Assembly (NCBI GenBank): GCA_013044035.1
Contig: JABEVE010000044.1
Location: forward strand, 1-64,000
Reading direction: 5' to 3'
Length of the DNA: 64,000 nt
Source: Burkholderiales bacterium
GTDB taxonomy: Bacteria > Pseudomonadota > Gammaproteobacteria > Burkholderiales > Burkholderiaceae_C
Part shown: piece after piece, positions 25,301 through 33,704 of the stretch
How the letters are laid out: the number at the start of each line of letters is the position of its first letter
Numbering within the stretch: the first letter of the stretch is position 1
Notes under the pieces: generated by a model
Told to the model about the DNA's origin: nothing
Seen by the model: the letters and a program-made list of their open reading frames with translations, nothing else
Databases searched by the model: none
Translations under genes and position numbers: made by a program

Positions 25301-28181
25301 GCAACAGCCTGCGCCGCGTCACCGCCATGCGTCCCAGTGTGCGCAGCACCGCGCCCAGGCTGTAGAACGCCTCGTGCGGCAGCCACGCCAGCTTCAGCAG
25401 CACTTGCGCGGCCTGCGCCCCACTGCTGCGCACGGCCACGCGCAGATGCTGGCCAAGCAGCACGTCGCTCGGCTTCTGAAACAGGTCAAGCTGCACGGCC
25501 AGCAGCGGCGGCACGAACACCACGGCCAGCACCGCCACGGTCCATGCCGCCACTTGCGCCATGGCGAACCAGCCGAGCAGCAGCAAGGTCAGCAACGCGG
25601 CGGGCACCAGGCTGCGACGCAGGTTGTCCAGAATTTTCCACCGTGACAGCGCCGACAGCGGATTGCGGGTGCGCCTGCGGCCGGGCGTGCGCACCCACGG
25701 CAACAGCCAAGGCAGCAGTTGCCAGTCGCCGCGAATCCAGCGATGGCGGCGGCTCACGTCGCTGATGTAGCGCGACGGATAGTCCTCGTACAACTGCACG
25801 TCGCTGATCAGGCCCGATCGCGCGAAGCAGCCCTCCACCAGATCGTGGCTGAGGATGCTGTTCTCGGCGAAGCGGCCATCGATGGCCTGCTCGAAGGCAT
25901 CGACGTCGTAAATGCCCTTGCCGATGAACGAGCCTTCACCAAACAGATCCTGGTACAGGTCCGATACGGCGCGCGTGTAGGGGTCGATGCCGGCGTCGCT
26001 GCCGAACAGTTGCGCATAAACCGAACGCCCCGCGCTGGGCAGGCTGATGCCCACGCGCGGCTGGAGAATGGCGTGACCCGCAATGACGCACTGCGTGACG
26101 GCGTCGAGCACAGGGCGATTGAGCGGATGCGCCATGGCGCCGATGAACTGGCGCGCGGCATCGCGCGGCAACTGCGTGTCGGTATCGAGCGTGATGACGT
26201 ACTTGACCTCCGACAGCACCTCGGTACGGCCGACGATCAACGCAAAGCGCGATCCGGTGGCACCGCGCAACAAGGCGTTGAGCTCGGACAGCTTGCCGCG
26301 CTTGCGCTCGTAACCCATCCACGTCTTGTCAGCCGCATTCCAGCGGCGTGGACGGTGCAGCAGGAAAAAGCGATCGGCCTGGTCATCGGGGTGGCTGGCA
26401 TTGAGGGCGTCGATGCGTTTGCCGGCCTGCAGGAGCAGCGCCGCATCCGACTCCATCACTTCGCTGGGCGCATCGGCGAAATCGGTGAGCAGGGCAAAGT
26501 GCAGGTGGGCATCGCGGTTGGCGAGGAACCGCACTTCCAGCGCATCCGCCAAGGCGTCCACGTCCTGCGTGCGGGCCAGCATGGCCGGAATCACCACCAG
26601 CGTGCGAACCTGGGGCGGCAGGCCCTTGGAAAAATCCAGCCGCGGCAGCATGTGCGGCAGCACCACGATGGACACCAGCCAGTTCACCAGACTGATGGCC
26701 AGTTGGCTGCTGATCACGATCACCGGCACGGCCATCAGCGCCCACACCCAGTCTTGCCAGCCCTGCCAGCCGTGGCTTGGAGCAGCCTGCAGCAGCGGCT
26801 GGGCCAGCAGGGCCAGCAGCACCGCGAACGAGCCCAGGTACAGGGTCAGTGGCGCACGGTGCGCCAGCCGCTTGAGGGCCGTGACAGCCGTGTGGCGCGC
26901 GGCGACGCGCTGCTCCAGTGCCGCCAGACCCTGATCGACGAGGTAGTAGCCCACATGGCTTCGCACCGCCTGCTGCGCGGTGTCATGGGGAGACTCGCCT
27001 GCTGGGTCAGGGGCTGGATCATGGGCGAGATCGTTGGTCGTGCCGGCAACGCGCGCGCTGCCGCTGGCCAGGTCGATGGCCGCGCGTGCCACGTCCCATT
27101 CACTGCGGACGCTGCGCCGCGCCAGACGTTCCACCACATGGCGGTAGTGATCGCGCGTGACGAAATCCATCGCCGCGTAGACCCCGGCCGGATCCTGCCG
27201 CAGCGCCTGCTCGACGTGGCTCATGGACTCGACGAACGTGCGCCAGTCCATGCTGGTGAGCATGCGCAGACTGCCGATGCTGTTGCCGATCGTCACCTGG
27301 TCGGCGGCCTGCTGCTGCGCCTCCAGCTGCACCAGCCGCTCGATGCCGAGGCCGGATTCCGACAGGGTCTGCTCGATCCAGGTCAGCGCCAGCGCCAGCG
27401 CCGGGCCTTGGCCTTGCAGCCGCCGTGTCATCTCGGCCACGAATGAGCTGGACATCGGCGGATTCGAGCGCGCCATGTCCGCCACCGCGAGTACCACACT
27501 CTTGGGATCACGCTCGGCAATCACGGTCATGCGGTCGGCCCACAGTCCCGCGAGGTTGCGATCGTTCCATTCCTCCATGACCCGCATGGCGACACGCCGC
27601 AGGTTCTCGATCAGGCCCAGCCTCAGCATGATCGGAATCGCCCACAGCTCGCCAAGTTTGAGCGGCGTGACCGTCTGGTACGCCGCCACGAAACGCCTCA
27701 GGCTCTCGCCGTCCACGCGGGCATCGCCGTGGGTGATGGTTTCCAGCGCGATGTCATAGACCCGCGGCAACTTGGCCGACGGGCCGTCGAGCAGGCGCGG
27801 CAATTCACGGCTGTAGCCCTTGGGCAAGTCGCGCTGCGCCGTGCGGATCTGCTCTTCGATCAGGTAATCGTTGTCGAGCAGCCATTCGGCCGCCGGCGTG
27901 ATGCGCTGGCCCGCACCGACCGCCTGCGTCAGTCTCTCGCTGGCCTGCGCCAGCACGGCCTCGTTATCCGCCAGGCGCGCCAGCAGGGGATTGGCGAGCG
28001 CTCGCTCCGACGCACGGTGCCTGCTGGCCAGCACCACGCCGTAATGCTCCATCTGGTCGGCGCTCAGCAATTCCGAGCGCAGCGCGGGCTCGGCCGCCAG
28101 GGCGGGGCGCAGAGCATCGCGGCGAAACCACCGTCTCCGCTCCTCATCCCAGCGACGACGGGCGGCGCCAGTGCGCTTCAA
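19332..28181 (-). CDS. ndvB: Cyclic beta-1,2-glucan synthase (GT84 plus GH94, NdvB/Cgs type)
   Basis: The protein has 2949 residues, close to rhizobial NdvB and Brucella Cgs (about 2830-2870). The start is TTG at 28181 with GGAG upstream; no in-frame ATG is better placed. Membrane helices occur near residues 440-520 and 870-930. The glycosyltransferase-84 region has DTDTQLPRDAA (about residue 663) and HRWIRGDWQ. A glucoamylase-like domain has ISTVDSGNLAGHL (about 1149), and the C-terminal GH94 phosphorylase domain has GDWNDGMN (about 2625). It makes periplasmic cyclic beta-1,2-glucan, used in osmoadaptation and host interaction. The gene lies 88 nt from the slipin gene, both minus strand. Confidence 0.93.
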   Translation of the reverse strand: MKRTGAARRRWDEERRRWFRRDALRPALAAEPALRSELLSADQMEHYGVVLASRHRASERALANPLLARLADNEAVLAQASERLTQAVGAGQRITPAAEWLLDNDYLIEEQIRTAQRDLPKGYSRELPRLLDGPSAKLPRVYDIALETITHGDARVDGESLRRFVAAYQTVTPLKLGELWAIPIMLRLGLIENLRRVAMRVMEEWNDRNLAGLWADRMTVIAERDPKSVVLAVADMARSNPPMSSSFVAEMTRRLQGQGPALALALTWIEQTLSESGLGIERLVQLEAQQQAADQVTIGNSIGSLRMLTSMDWRTFVESMSHVEQALRQDPAGVYAAMDFVTRDHYRHVVERLARRSVRSEWDVARAAIDLASGSARVAGTTNDLAHDPAPDPAGESPHDTAQQAVRSHVGYYLVDQGLAALEQRVAARHTAVTALKRLAHRAPLTLYLGSFAVLLALLAQPLLQAAPSHGWQGWQDWVWALMAVPVIVISSQLAISLVNWLVSIVVLPHMLPRLDFSKGLPPQVRTLVVIPAMLARTQDVDALADALEVRFLANRDAHLHFALLTDFADAPSEVMESDAALLLQAGKRIDALNASHPDDQADRFFLLHRPRRWNAADKTWMGYERKRGKLSELNALLRGATGSRFALIVGRTEVLSEVKYVITLDTDTQLPRDAARQFIGAMAHPLNRPVLDAVTQCVIAGHAILQPRVGISLPSAGRSVYAQLFGSDAGIDPYTRAVSDLYQDLFGEGSFIGKGIYDVDAFEQAIDGRFAENSILSHDLVEGCFARSGLISDVQLYEDYPSRYISDVSRRHRWIRGDWQLLPWLLPWVRTPGRRRTRNPLSALSRWKILDNLRRSLVPAALLTLLLLGWFAMAQVAAWTVAVLAVVFVPPLLAVQLDLFQKPSDVLLGQHLRVAVRSSGAQAAQVLLKLAWLPHEAFYSLGAVLRTLGRMAVTRRRLLQWNPSQEVERDSGETLGGLFKSMAVGPALALLTALALALQRPGALLDAAPLLLLWLASPAMAWRISQPLTAVAFVATPQALRFLRRLARKTWAFFEAHVVEQDHWLPPDNFQEQPAPVIAHRTSPTNMGLALLANLAAHDFGYLGIGRLLQRTGQALETMQGLPRYRGHFYNWYDTLTLQPLAPRYISTVDSGNLAGHLLTLRPGLLALIETPLFDPGLLHGLDDTLAMLREAARSSHGDAAALDAFRSALDKARAEPPQTLAAAAACLQRLLDEIEVVAFDPASPATSRPIAPPTSPDAQGSGETAFWLQALREQCRDVHATLQPFAAWAPSSDHAELQACPTLRQLASPGAPFAPGDNTDAFGDDGPGAVLGPADAMRGHAAALIQTIERLAQQAGALAQMDYGFLYDTERDLLRIGYSVDERRLDAGFYDLLASEARLTNFVAIAQEQLPQDSWFALGRLLTTSGGEPVLLSWSGSMFEYLMPMLVMPNYAGTLLDQTCRAAVARQIEYGEQLGLPWGVSESGYNTQDTHFNYQYRAFGVPGLGLKRGLSEERVVAPYACALALMVAPAAACANLQRLAAAGVEGRYGLYEAVDYTPARLPRGQSAVIVRSFMAHHQGMSLLALDHLLQQRPMQRRFESDPSLRATLLLLQERVPKTAAEYRHASAALAPQALARAAETSLRILTDPDRARPAVQLLSNGRYHVMVSSAGGGYSRHRDMAVTRWREDISSDNWGTFCYLRDADSGEFWSGAHQPTPQATPSKSMAFEAIFSDARAEFRVHAHDFDTHTEIVVSPEDDIELRRMRVTNRSRARRTIEITSYAEVVLAPALADALHPAFSKLFVQTELVRPLQAIVCSRRPRSSNEPVPWMCHLLAVHDAHIDEISYETDRARFIGRGRSAADPLAMGSFSQRHRSLSNSEGSVLDPIVAIRCRITLDPEQSALVDLVTGVGDSRETCLHLIGKYRDRHLADRVFDLAWTHSQVILRQLNASQTDAQLYEELAACLLYAHASLRADAAILRANRRGQSGLWGQAISGDLPIVLLHIADPANIELVRQLVQAHAYWRLKGLAVDLVIWNEDHAGYRQQLQDLIMGLIASGIEASLIDRPGGIFVRPAQQISNEDRILVQSAARVVLTDARGTLAEQVGRRRLQKQPEAFAATRARPAEPRRLGDTPLEAAAEALLLGNPYGGFSADGREYLVTLAAGQTTPAPWANVLANAQFGTVVSESGSAYTWAENAHEFRLTPWHNDPVTDASGEALYLRDEETGHCWSPTPWPRRGEGAYRTRHGFGYSVFEHSEDGISTELWVYVALDAAVKFSVLKVRNASGRARRLSATGYVEWVLGDLREKTAMHVVSESDPVTGALFARNTYNTEFAGRVAFFDVDNPARSVSGDRSEFLGRNGSLRAPAAMAHARLSGQVGAGLDPCAAMQIPFDLGAGDAREIIFRLGVAANAKAASELVQRCRGLGTAAVTLDAVRKHWRTALGAVQVRTPDPAIDVLVNGWLLYQVIACRFLARSGYYQSGGAIGFRDQLQDAMAMIHAQPDVVRQHLLLCAAHQFSEGDVQHWWHPPLDRGVRTRCSDDYLWLPLAVSRYVQITGDHGVLGESAHYLEGRVVSPDEEAYYDRPARSELRETLYLHCVRAIEHSMPRGAHGLPLMGTGDWNDGMNRVGDEGLGESVWLGFFLHEVLLRFVPLAHGRGDPAFAMRCETTAATLRASLDQHGWDGAWYRRAYFDDGTPLGSADAAECQIDSIAQSWSVLSGAADAGRQHQAMQALDQRLVRRDAGLVQLLAPPFDHSALDPGYIKGYVPGVRENGGQYTHAAIWAAMAFAKLGDSARAWELLGMINPVNHARSAADIGIYKVEPYVMTADVYAAPPHVGRGGWSWYTGSAGWMYRLIVESLLGLRREGERLHVAPVMPDDWRSFELDYRRGNALYRIRVTRSEATTQAPEASAQIVLDGALQIEPGIALLDDGREHRVEIRLRALAG

Positions 28182-28269
28182 AGTTGGTTCTCCATTTCGG
28201 TCGTGACGGGCGACTCAGGGGTTGGGAACGTCCAAGCGCAACGCACAGACCCGGGCCTGGCTTTGGGGC

Positions 28270-29049
28270 TCAATGGGTGTCAGCCACTTTTTCGATGATC
28301 TGCAAAATCGGTTTGATCAAATCGATGGGCATGGGGAAGATGACGGTGGAATTTTTTTCCGTGCCGATCTCCGACAGTGTCTGCAGATAGCGCAACTGCA
28401 TGCCTCCGGGCGCGGAGGCCAGGATGGTGGCCGCGTTGACCAGGGTTTGCGCCGCCTGGAATTCGGCATCGGCATGAATCACTTTGGCACGGCGGTCACG
28501 TTCGGCCTCGGCCTGTTTGGCAATGGCACGCACCATGTCTTCCGTGAGTTCGATGTTGCGGATTTCAACGACGCTGACCTTGATCCCCCAGGCCTCGGTC
28601 TGGGCTTCCAGGATGGCCTGGATGTCGGCATTGATCTTGCTGCGTTCGGACAGCATTTCATCCAGATCGTGCTTGCCCAGAACCGCACGCAAGGTGGTCT
28701 GCGCGAGCTTGCTGGTCGCGGAGAAAAAATCCGCCACCTGGATGAAGGCCTTTTCCGGATCGACGATCCGGAAATACAGCACCGCATCGACCTTGACGGA
28801 GACGTTGTCACGCGAGATCACATCCTGCGACGGCACCTCATGCACCACGGTGCGCAAATCCATGCGGGCCATGCGCTGGAGCAAGGGAATCACGATGATG
28901 AGCCCGGGCCCCTTGACCTTCAGGAAACGGCCCAACTGGAAAACGACTGCCCGTTGGTACTCGTAGATGATCTTGAGGGATGAGGCCAAAAACAGGCCAA
29001 TCACGACAAGCGCGAGAAAGATCGGGGAAAAAATATGCAGGTCGGGCAT
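28270..29049 (-). CDS. Slipin (SPFH/band 7 membrane protein)
   Basis: The protein has 259 residues from the ATG at 29049 (MPDLHIFSP). One N-terminal transmembrane helix is followed by [13 protein letters not shown], the SPFH domain ([23 protein letters not shown]) and a coiled coil ([19 protein letters not shown]), as in stomatin/slipin proteins. These form membrane microdomain oligomers, often with a NfeD partner, which is absent here. A Crp-type promoter is at 29172-29214. It lies upstream of ndvB in the same orientation. Confidence 0.92.
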   Translation of the reverse strand: MPDLHIFSPIFLALVVIGLFLASSLKIIYEYQRAVVFQLGRFLKVKGPGLIIVIPLLQRMARMDLRTVVHEVPSQDVISRDNVSVKVDAVLYFRIVDPEKAFIQVADFFSATSKLAQTTLRAVLGKHDLDEMLSERSKINADIQAILEAQTEAWGIKVSVVEIRNIELTEDMVRAIAKQAEAERDRRAKVIHADAEFQAAQTLVNAATILASAPGGMQLRYLQTLSEIGTEKNSTVIFPMPIDLIKPILQIIEKVADTH

Positions 29050-29171
29050 GGATTCGATGAGGCTCGGCAAGGCACGCAACTCGCGGGCGCGATGCACCAC
29101 GGCCTTGCCCGAACGCCGCCAATGACGCGGCCGGACGTGCCGCGCACGCACCCGAGTTGTGTTGGGCTCCC

Positions 29172-29214
29172 AACATAGACCAAACCCCGGCGCAACTCCG
29201 TGCGTTTGCGCACA
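29172..29214 (-). promoter_or_regulatory. Crp-type promoter of the slipin gene
   Basis: On the minus strand TGTGCGCAAACGCACG (29214-29199) is followed by GAG. TATGTT (29177-29172) begins exactly 37 nt from the site start, the best -10 of the set. The remaining part of the interval to the gcdH stop at 29436 has a short open tail in frame with gcdH but no supported gene. Confidence 0.72.
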
Positions 29215-29435
29215 TAAGGAGCACTGGAGTCGAGATGCGTTGCGCTCCCGGGCCTGATCCGCTTGTGCTGGGCGCTACGGGGCGCTGCGCGCAGGCAGGG
29301 TCACGGATCGCGCGTCGCGAGCGTCACCGGCCAGTTCAGCAACCCCGCCAGCTGGGTCAGCATCCATTGCGCTTGCGGCGCACTGAACCCCGCGCCATCG
29401 GCCAGCAAGCCGCGGCCTCGGCGCGCGACGTTCCA

Positions 29436-30617
29436 TCAAAACGCCGCAATCCCGGTGATGGCACGGCCCAGGATGAGCGCGTGCACGTCGTGGGTCCCTT
29501 CGTACGTGTTCACCACTTCCAGGTTGACCAGATGGCGGGCCACGCCGAACTCGTCGGAGATGCCGTTGCCGCCCAGCATGTCGCGCGCGGTGCGGGCGAT
29601 GTCGAGCGCCTTGCCGCAACTGTTGCGCTTCAGGATGGAGGTGAGTTCCACCGCGGCGCTGCCGTCATCCTTCATCCGCCCCAGCCGCAGGCAGCCCTGC
29701 AGGCCGAGACTGATTTCGCTCAGCATGTCGGCCAGCTTTTTCTGGATGAGCTGGTTGGCCGCCAGCGGACGACCGAACTGCTGGCGGTCGAGCACGTACT
29801 GGCGCGCGCGGCGGTAGCAGTCTTCGGCGGCACCCAGCGCCCCCCAGGCAATGCCGAAGCGTGCGCTGTTGAGGCAGGTGAACGGGCCCTTGAGCCCTCG
29901 CACCTGGGGGAAGGCGTTCTCCTCCGGGCAGAACACCGCGTCCATCACGATCTCGCCGGTGATCGAGGCGCGCAGTCCCACCTTGCCGTGAATGGCCGGG
30001 GCCGAGAGGCCCTTGGCGCCCTTGTCGAGGATGAAGCCGCGAATCTCACCGGCATCGTCTTTCGCCCAGACCACGAACACGTCGGCGATCGGGCTGTTGC
30101 TGATCCACATCTTGCTGCCGCTCAGCGCGTAGCCTCCGGGCACCTTGTGCGCCCGCGTGGTCATGCCGCCGGGATCGGAGCCGTGGTTCGGCTCGGTCAG
30201 GCCGAAACAGCCGATCCATGCACCGGTGGCGAGTCTGGGCAGGTACTTCTGCTTCTGCGCTTCGGTGCCAAAGGTGTGGATGGGCAGCATCACCAGCGAG
30301 CTCTGCACGCTCATCATGGAGCGGTAGCCGGAATCCACCCGCTCGACCTCGCGGGCAATCAGTCCGTAGGCGACCTGGTTCAGGCCAGCGCCGCCATACG
30401 CCTCGGGAATGGTGGGGCCGAGCAGGCCGAGCGCGCCCATTTCGCGGAAGATGGCCGGGTCGGTCGTCTCGTGGCGGAACGCGTCTTGCACCCGCGGCGC
30501 GAGTTGGCCCTGACAGTAGGCTTGTGCCGCGTCGCGCACGGCGCGTTCGTCGGCACTGAGCTGGGTGTCGAGTTGCAGCGGGTCATCCCAGTGGAAAACG
30601 GGTTTGGAAGAAGACAT
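29436..30617 (-). CDS. gcdH: Glutaryl-CoA dehydrogenase
   Basis: The protein has 393 residues, the usual length. It belongs to the acyl-CoA dehydrogenase family: [29 protein letters not shown] (flavin loop), [20 protein letters not shown], and the catalytic Glu in [20 protein letters not shown], a signature typical of glutaryl-CoA dehydrogenase. It converts glutaryl-CoA to crotonyl-CoA in lysine, tryptophan and dicarboxylate breakdown and is cytosolic. It is transcribed away from the DUF2784 gene; the usual LysR or CoA-transferase partners are not in view. Confidence 0.93.
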   Translation of the reverse strand: MSSSKPVFHWDDPLQLDTQLSADERAVRDAAQAYCQGQLAPRVQDAFRHETTDPAIFREMGALGLLGPTIPEAYGGAGLNQVAYGLIAREVERVDSGYRSMMSVQSSLVMLPIHTFGTEAQKQKYLPRLATGAWIGCFGLTEPNHGSDPGGMTTRAHKVPGGYALSGSKMWISNSPIADVFVVWAKDDAGEIRGFILDKGAKGLSAPAIHGKVGLRASITGEIVMDAVFCPEENAFPQVRGLKGPFTCLNSARFGIAWGALGAAEDCYRRARQYVLDRQQFGRPLAANQLIQKKLADMLSEISLGLQGCLRLGRMKDDGSAAVELTSILKRNSCGKALDIARTARDMLGGNGISDEFGVARHLVNLEVVNTYEGTHDVHALILGRAITGIAAF

Positions 30618-30839
30618 GCGGGAAGCTCCGGAGTTGAACTGGCCCGACCATCACCACCGCGTTGGCCGCGAAATGCACGCATGCACACGGTCAAGGTCAT
30701 CGCCGGGCCTCGTTTCGGCCGGCAACGGGCAGACATGGGCTGCAGCAACTTGACGGTCTGCGACGAGTCTACGAGATGAAGACTGAACAACACCCGGGTG
30801 AGCCGGGTATCCATCCACGCCCACGCTGGAGAAGTGGTC

Positions 30840-31229
30840 ATGTTTGCACAATTCCTTGCCGATCTGGTGGTTTTGGTCCACGCGCTGTTCGCGCTCTGGG
30901 TCGTGCTGGGCGGGTTGCTGGTGCTGCGCCGGCCGCGGCTGGCCTGGCTGCATCTGCCGGCGCTGGGCTGGGGCGTGCTGGTGGAATGGGCCGGCCTGAT
31001 GTGCCCGCTGACCCTTCTCCAGAATGCCTTGCTGCATCGGGCGCATCAGGCCGGCTACTCGGGCGGATTCATCACCCATGAGTTGCTGGCGGCGCTCTAT
31101 CCCGACGGGCTGACGCGCCCGATCCAGTGGGCTCTGGGAACCGGCCTGTTGGTGTTCAATGGCTTGGTCTATGCCGTTCTCGCACGCCGCCTGCGGCGCC
31201 TGGCCCCGGTCGGGCCGGACCAGGATTGA
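30840..31229 (+). CDS. DUF2784 inner-membrane protein
   Basis: The protein has 129 residues from the ATG at 30840, with GGAGAAG upstream. About four membrane helices are visible, with FLADLVVLVHALFALWVVLGG and EWAGLMCPLTLLQN, which match DUF2784. The function is unknown. It lies 75 nt upstream of yajC in the same direction, so it may share transcription with the Sec genes. Confidence 0.88.
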   Translation: MFAQFLADLVVLVHALFALWVVLGGLLVLRRPRLAWLHLPALGWGVLVEWAGLMCPLTLLQNALLHRAHQAGYSGGFITHELLAALYPDGLTRPIQWALGTGLLVFNGLVYAVLARRLRRLAPVGPDQD

Positions 31230-31304
31230 GATTTGCGACAATGCGGGTTTGCGTACAAGCTGTATGCAATGCCTTCCACCGCCTGTTCTTGAACGGATAG
31301 CCCC

Positions 31305-31637
31305 ATGAATCTGATTTCCATCGCGCATGCCCAAAGCGCCGCGCCGCAAGCTGGTGCCGAATCCACGCTGGTGAGCCTGCTGCCCATCGTGGTGATGTTC
31401 GTCATCCTCTACTTCATCATGATCCGCCCGCAGATGAAGCGCCAGAAAGAAACCCGGGCCATGATCAGTGCGCTGACCAAGGGTGACGAGGTCGTGACCA
31501 CCGGCGGCCTGGTCGGCCGCGTCACCAAGGTGGGCGACAACTACATCCAGCTCGAAGTGGCTGACAAGCTTGAAGTGCAATTGCAGCGCTCGGCCGTGAG
31601 CATGGTGTTGCCCAAGGGCACGATCAAGGCCGGCTGA
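31305..31637 (+). CDS. yajC: Preprotein translocase subunit YajC
   Basis: The protein has 110 residues. One transmembrane helix (LVSLLPIVVMFVILYFIMIRP) is followed by the cytoplasmic domain KRQKETRAMISALTKGDEVVTTGGLVGRV, diagnostic for YajC. It is an accessory subunit of the SecDF-YajC complex. The order yajC-secD-secF is the standard one; the tgt and queA genes that often precede it are replaced here by DUF2784. Confidence 0.96.
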   Translation: MNLISIAHAQSAAPQAGAESTLVSLLPIVVMFVILYFIMIRPQMKRQKETRAMISALTKGDEVVTTGGLVGRVTKVGDNYIQLEVADKLEVQLQRSAVSMVLPKGTIKAG

Positions 31638-31730
31638 AGCCGCGGCCACGCACATTTGCACCGCCAGCGCCCCCGCGCTGCAAGCCCACGCAGGGGTCGC
31701 CACGCCTGAGCCCTGTCGCCCGAGCCCACC

Positions 31731-33671
31731 ATGAACCGTTATCCGCTGTGGAAGTATTTCATCATGGCCGCCGTGCTGGTGGTGGGGTTCGTCTATGCCC
31801 TGCCCAATTTTTACGGTGAGGCGCCGGCCGTGCAAATCACCTCGGCGCACGCCGGGCGCGACTTGCCGAACGCCACCCTGCTGAAGCAGGGCGAGCAGGC
31901 CCTGAAGGCCGCCAGCATCACCCCGCTGCGCAGCTTCATCAGCGGCTCGACGCTGAATTACAGCTTCGCCAAAACCGAAGTGCAGCTGCGCGCGCGCGAC
32001 ATCCTGGCGCATGCGCTCAACCCGAACCGCGACAACCCGAGCTACATCGTCGCCGTCAACCTGCTCAGTCTGTCGCCGGCTTGGCTCAGCGCACTGCATG
32101 CCAACCCCATGTATCTGGGTTTGGACTTGCGCGGCGGGGTGCATTTTCTGCTCCAGGTGGACATGCAGTCCGCCATCCAGAAAAAGCTGGATTCCATTGC
32201 TGGCGAACTCAAGACCGCACTGCGCCACAAGGATGTGCGCTACAGCGAACTCAAGCGCGTGGGCGACACCGTGCAGCTCGATTTCCGCGACCCGGAGATG
32301 TTCACCGCCGCCCAGCCGGTGCTCAAGGACATCGTCGGTGACGCGCTCGTCACCAGCATTCCGGCGGCATCGGGCGGCAGCATCGGCATCAAGCTCAGCC
32401 CGCAGACCATCCAGCAGACCGAGGATTACGCGATCAAGCAGAACATCCAGACGCTGCACAACCGCATCAACGAACTGGGCGTTGCCGAACCGGTGATTCA
32501 GCAGCAGGGTACCGACCGCGTGGTGGTGGAGCTTCCCGGCATTCAGGACACGGCCCGCGCGAAGGACATTCTTGGGCGCACTGCCTCGCTGGAGGTGCGC
32601 ATGGTCGACGACAGCCCCGTGGCGCAGGCCGCGCTGACGAGCAACGGCCCGGCGCCCCCCGGCGACCAGAAGCTCTACGACCGCTCCGGCAATGCCCTGA
32701 TGGTGAAGAAGGATGTGCTGCTGACGGGTGAAAACCTGACCGACGCACAGACCGGTTTCGATCCGCAGAACAACGAACCGGCGGTGTTCCTCACGCTGGA
32801 CTCACGCGGCTCGCGCATCTTCCGCGATGTCACCCGCGCCAACGTCGGCAAGCGCATCGCCATGGTGCTGATCGACCGCCACAGCGCCCAGGTTGTCACC
32901 GCGCCGGTGGTGCGCGGCGAGATTGCCGGCGGCCGCGTGCAGATCTCGGGCAGCATGACCGTGCCCGAAGCCAACGACATCGCCCTGCTGCTGCGCGCCG
33001 GCGCCCTGGCGGCGCCGATGCAGATCATCGAGGAGCGCACCATCGGCCCGAGCCTCGGGCAGCAGAACATCCTGCAAGGCTTTCACTCGGTCACCTGGGG
33101 TTTCGTGGCCATCGTCGTCTTCATGTGTGTCTACTACATGCTGTTCGGCGTGATCTCGTCCATCGGCCTGGCGGTCAACCTCATGCTGCTGATCGCGCTG
33201 CTGTCCATGCTGCAGGCCACGCTCACGCTGCCCGGCATCGCCGCCATGGCCCTGGCGCTGGGCATGGCCATCGACTCCAACGTGCTGATCAACGAGCGCA
33301 TTCGCGAAGAGCTGCGCAATGGCGCCAGCCCCCAGGCCGCCATCGCCACCGGCTACGAGCGCGCCTGGGCGACGATTCTCGACTCCAACGTCACCACCCT
33401 GATCGCCGGCCTCGCTCTGCTCATTTTCGGCTCGGGCGCGGTGCGCGGCTTCGCCGTGGTGCACGTGCTGGGCATTCTGACCTCCATGTTCTCGGCGGTG
33501 TTCTTCTCGCGCGGCCTGGTGAATTTCTGGTACGGGCGCAAGCGCCGTCTGCAGTCGCTGTCCATCGGACAGATCTGGAAGCCGGAGGCCTCCACCACGG
33601 CTGTCGCCGCCAGCGCTCGTCCGGCCAAGCCCGCCGCCGGATCCGGCGGCAAGCAAACGGCCAAGCGCTGA
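31731..33671 (+). CDS. secD: Protein translocase subunit SecD
   Basis: The protein has 646 residues, typical of betaproteobacteria. It starts with a membrane helix (LWKYFIMAAVLVVGFVYALPNFYG), then the large periplasmic domain with LGLDLRGGVHFLLQVD, and a C-terminal RND-type membrane region with LGMAIDSNVLINERIREELRNG. It couples proton flow to late steps of Sec protein export. A Lys/Ala-rich tail ends the protein. secF follows 33 nt later. Confidence 0.97.
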   Translation: MNRYPLWKYFIMAAVLVVGFVYALPNFYGEAPAVQITSAHAGRDLPNATLLKQGEQALKAASITPLRSFISGSTLNYSFAKTEVQLRARDILAHALNPNRDNPSYIVAVNLLSLSPAWLSALHANPMYLGLDLRGGVHFLLQVDMQSAIQKKLDSIAGELKTALRHKDVRYSELKRVGDTVQLDFRDPEMFTAAQPVLKDIVGDALVTSIPAASGGSIGIKLSPQTIQQTEDYAIKQNIQTLHNRINELGVAEPVIQQQGTDRVVVELPGIQDTARAKDILGRTASLEVRMVDDSPVAQAALTSNGPAPPGDQKLYDRSGNALMVKKDVLLTGENLTDAQTGFDPQNNEPAVFLTLDSRGSRIFRDVTRANVGKRIAMVLIDRHSAQVVTAPVVRGEIAGGRVQISGSMTVPEANDIALLLRAGALAAPMQIIEERTIGPSLGQQNILQGFHSVTWGFVAIVVFMCVYYMLFGVISSIGLAVNLMLLIALLSMLQATLTLPGIAAMALALGMAIDSNVLINERIREELRNGASPQAAIATGYERAWATILDSNVTTLIAGLALLIFGSGAVRGFAVVHVLGILTSMFSAVFFSRGLVNFWYGRKRRLQSLSIGQIWKPEASTTAVAASARPAKPAAGSGGKQTAKR

Positions 33672-33704
33672 GCGCCTGAACGCCATCCCCAATCGGAGAC
33701 CCAG

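Noticed and set aside
28232-28250. AACGCACAGAC half-site on the plus strand
   Set aside because: The second half-site is missing, there is no TAnnnT at 37 nt and no plus-strand gene follows.
29305-29435. Open tail continuing in frame after the gcdH stop
   Set aside because: About 44 codons with no start of its own except TTG and no recognisable family; it may be a decayed remnant but cannot be supported.
30651-32459. A 602-codon minus-strand frame over DUF2784, yajC and secD
   Set aside because: The plus-strand genes are unambiguous; the minus-strand product is His/Gln/Arg-biased shadow sequence.
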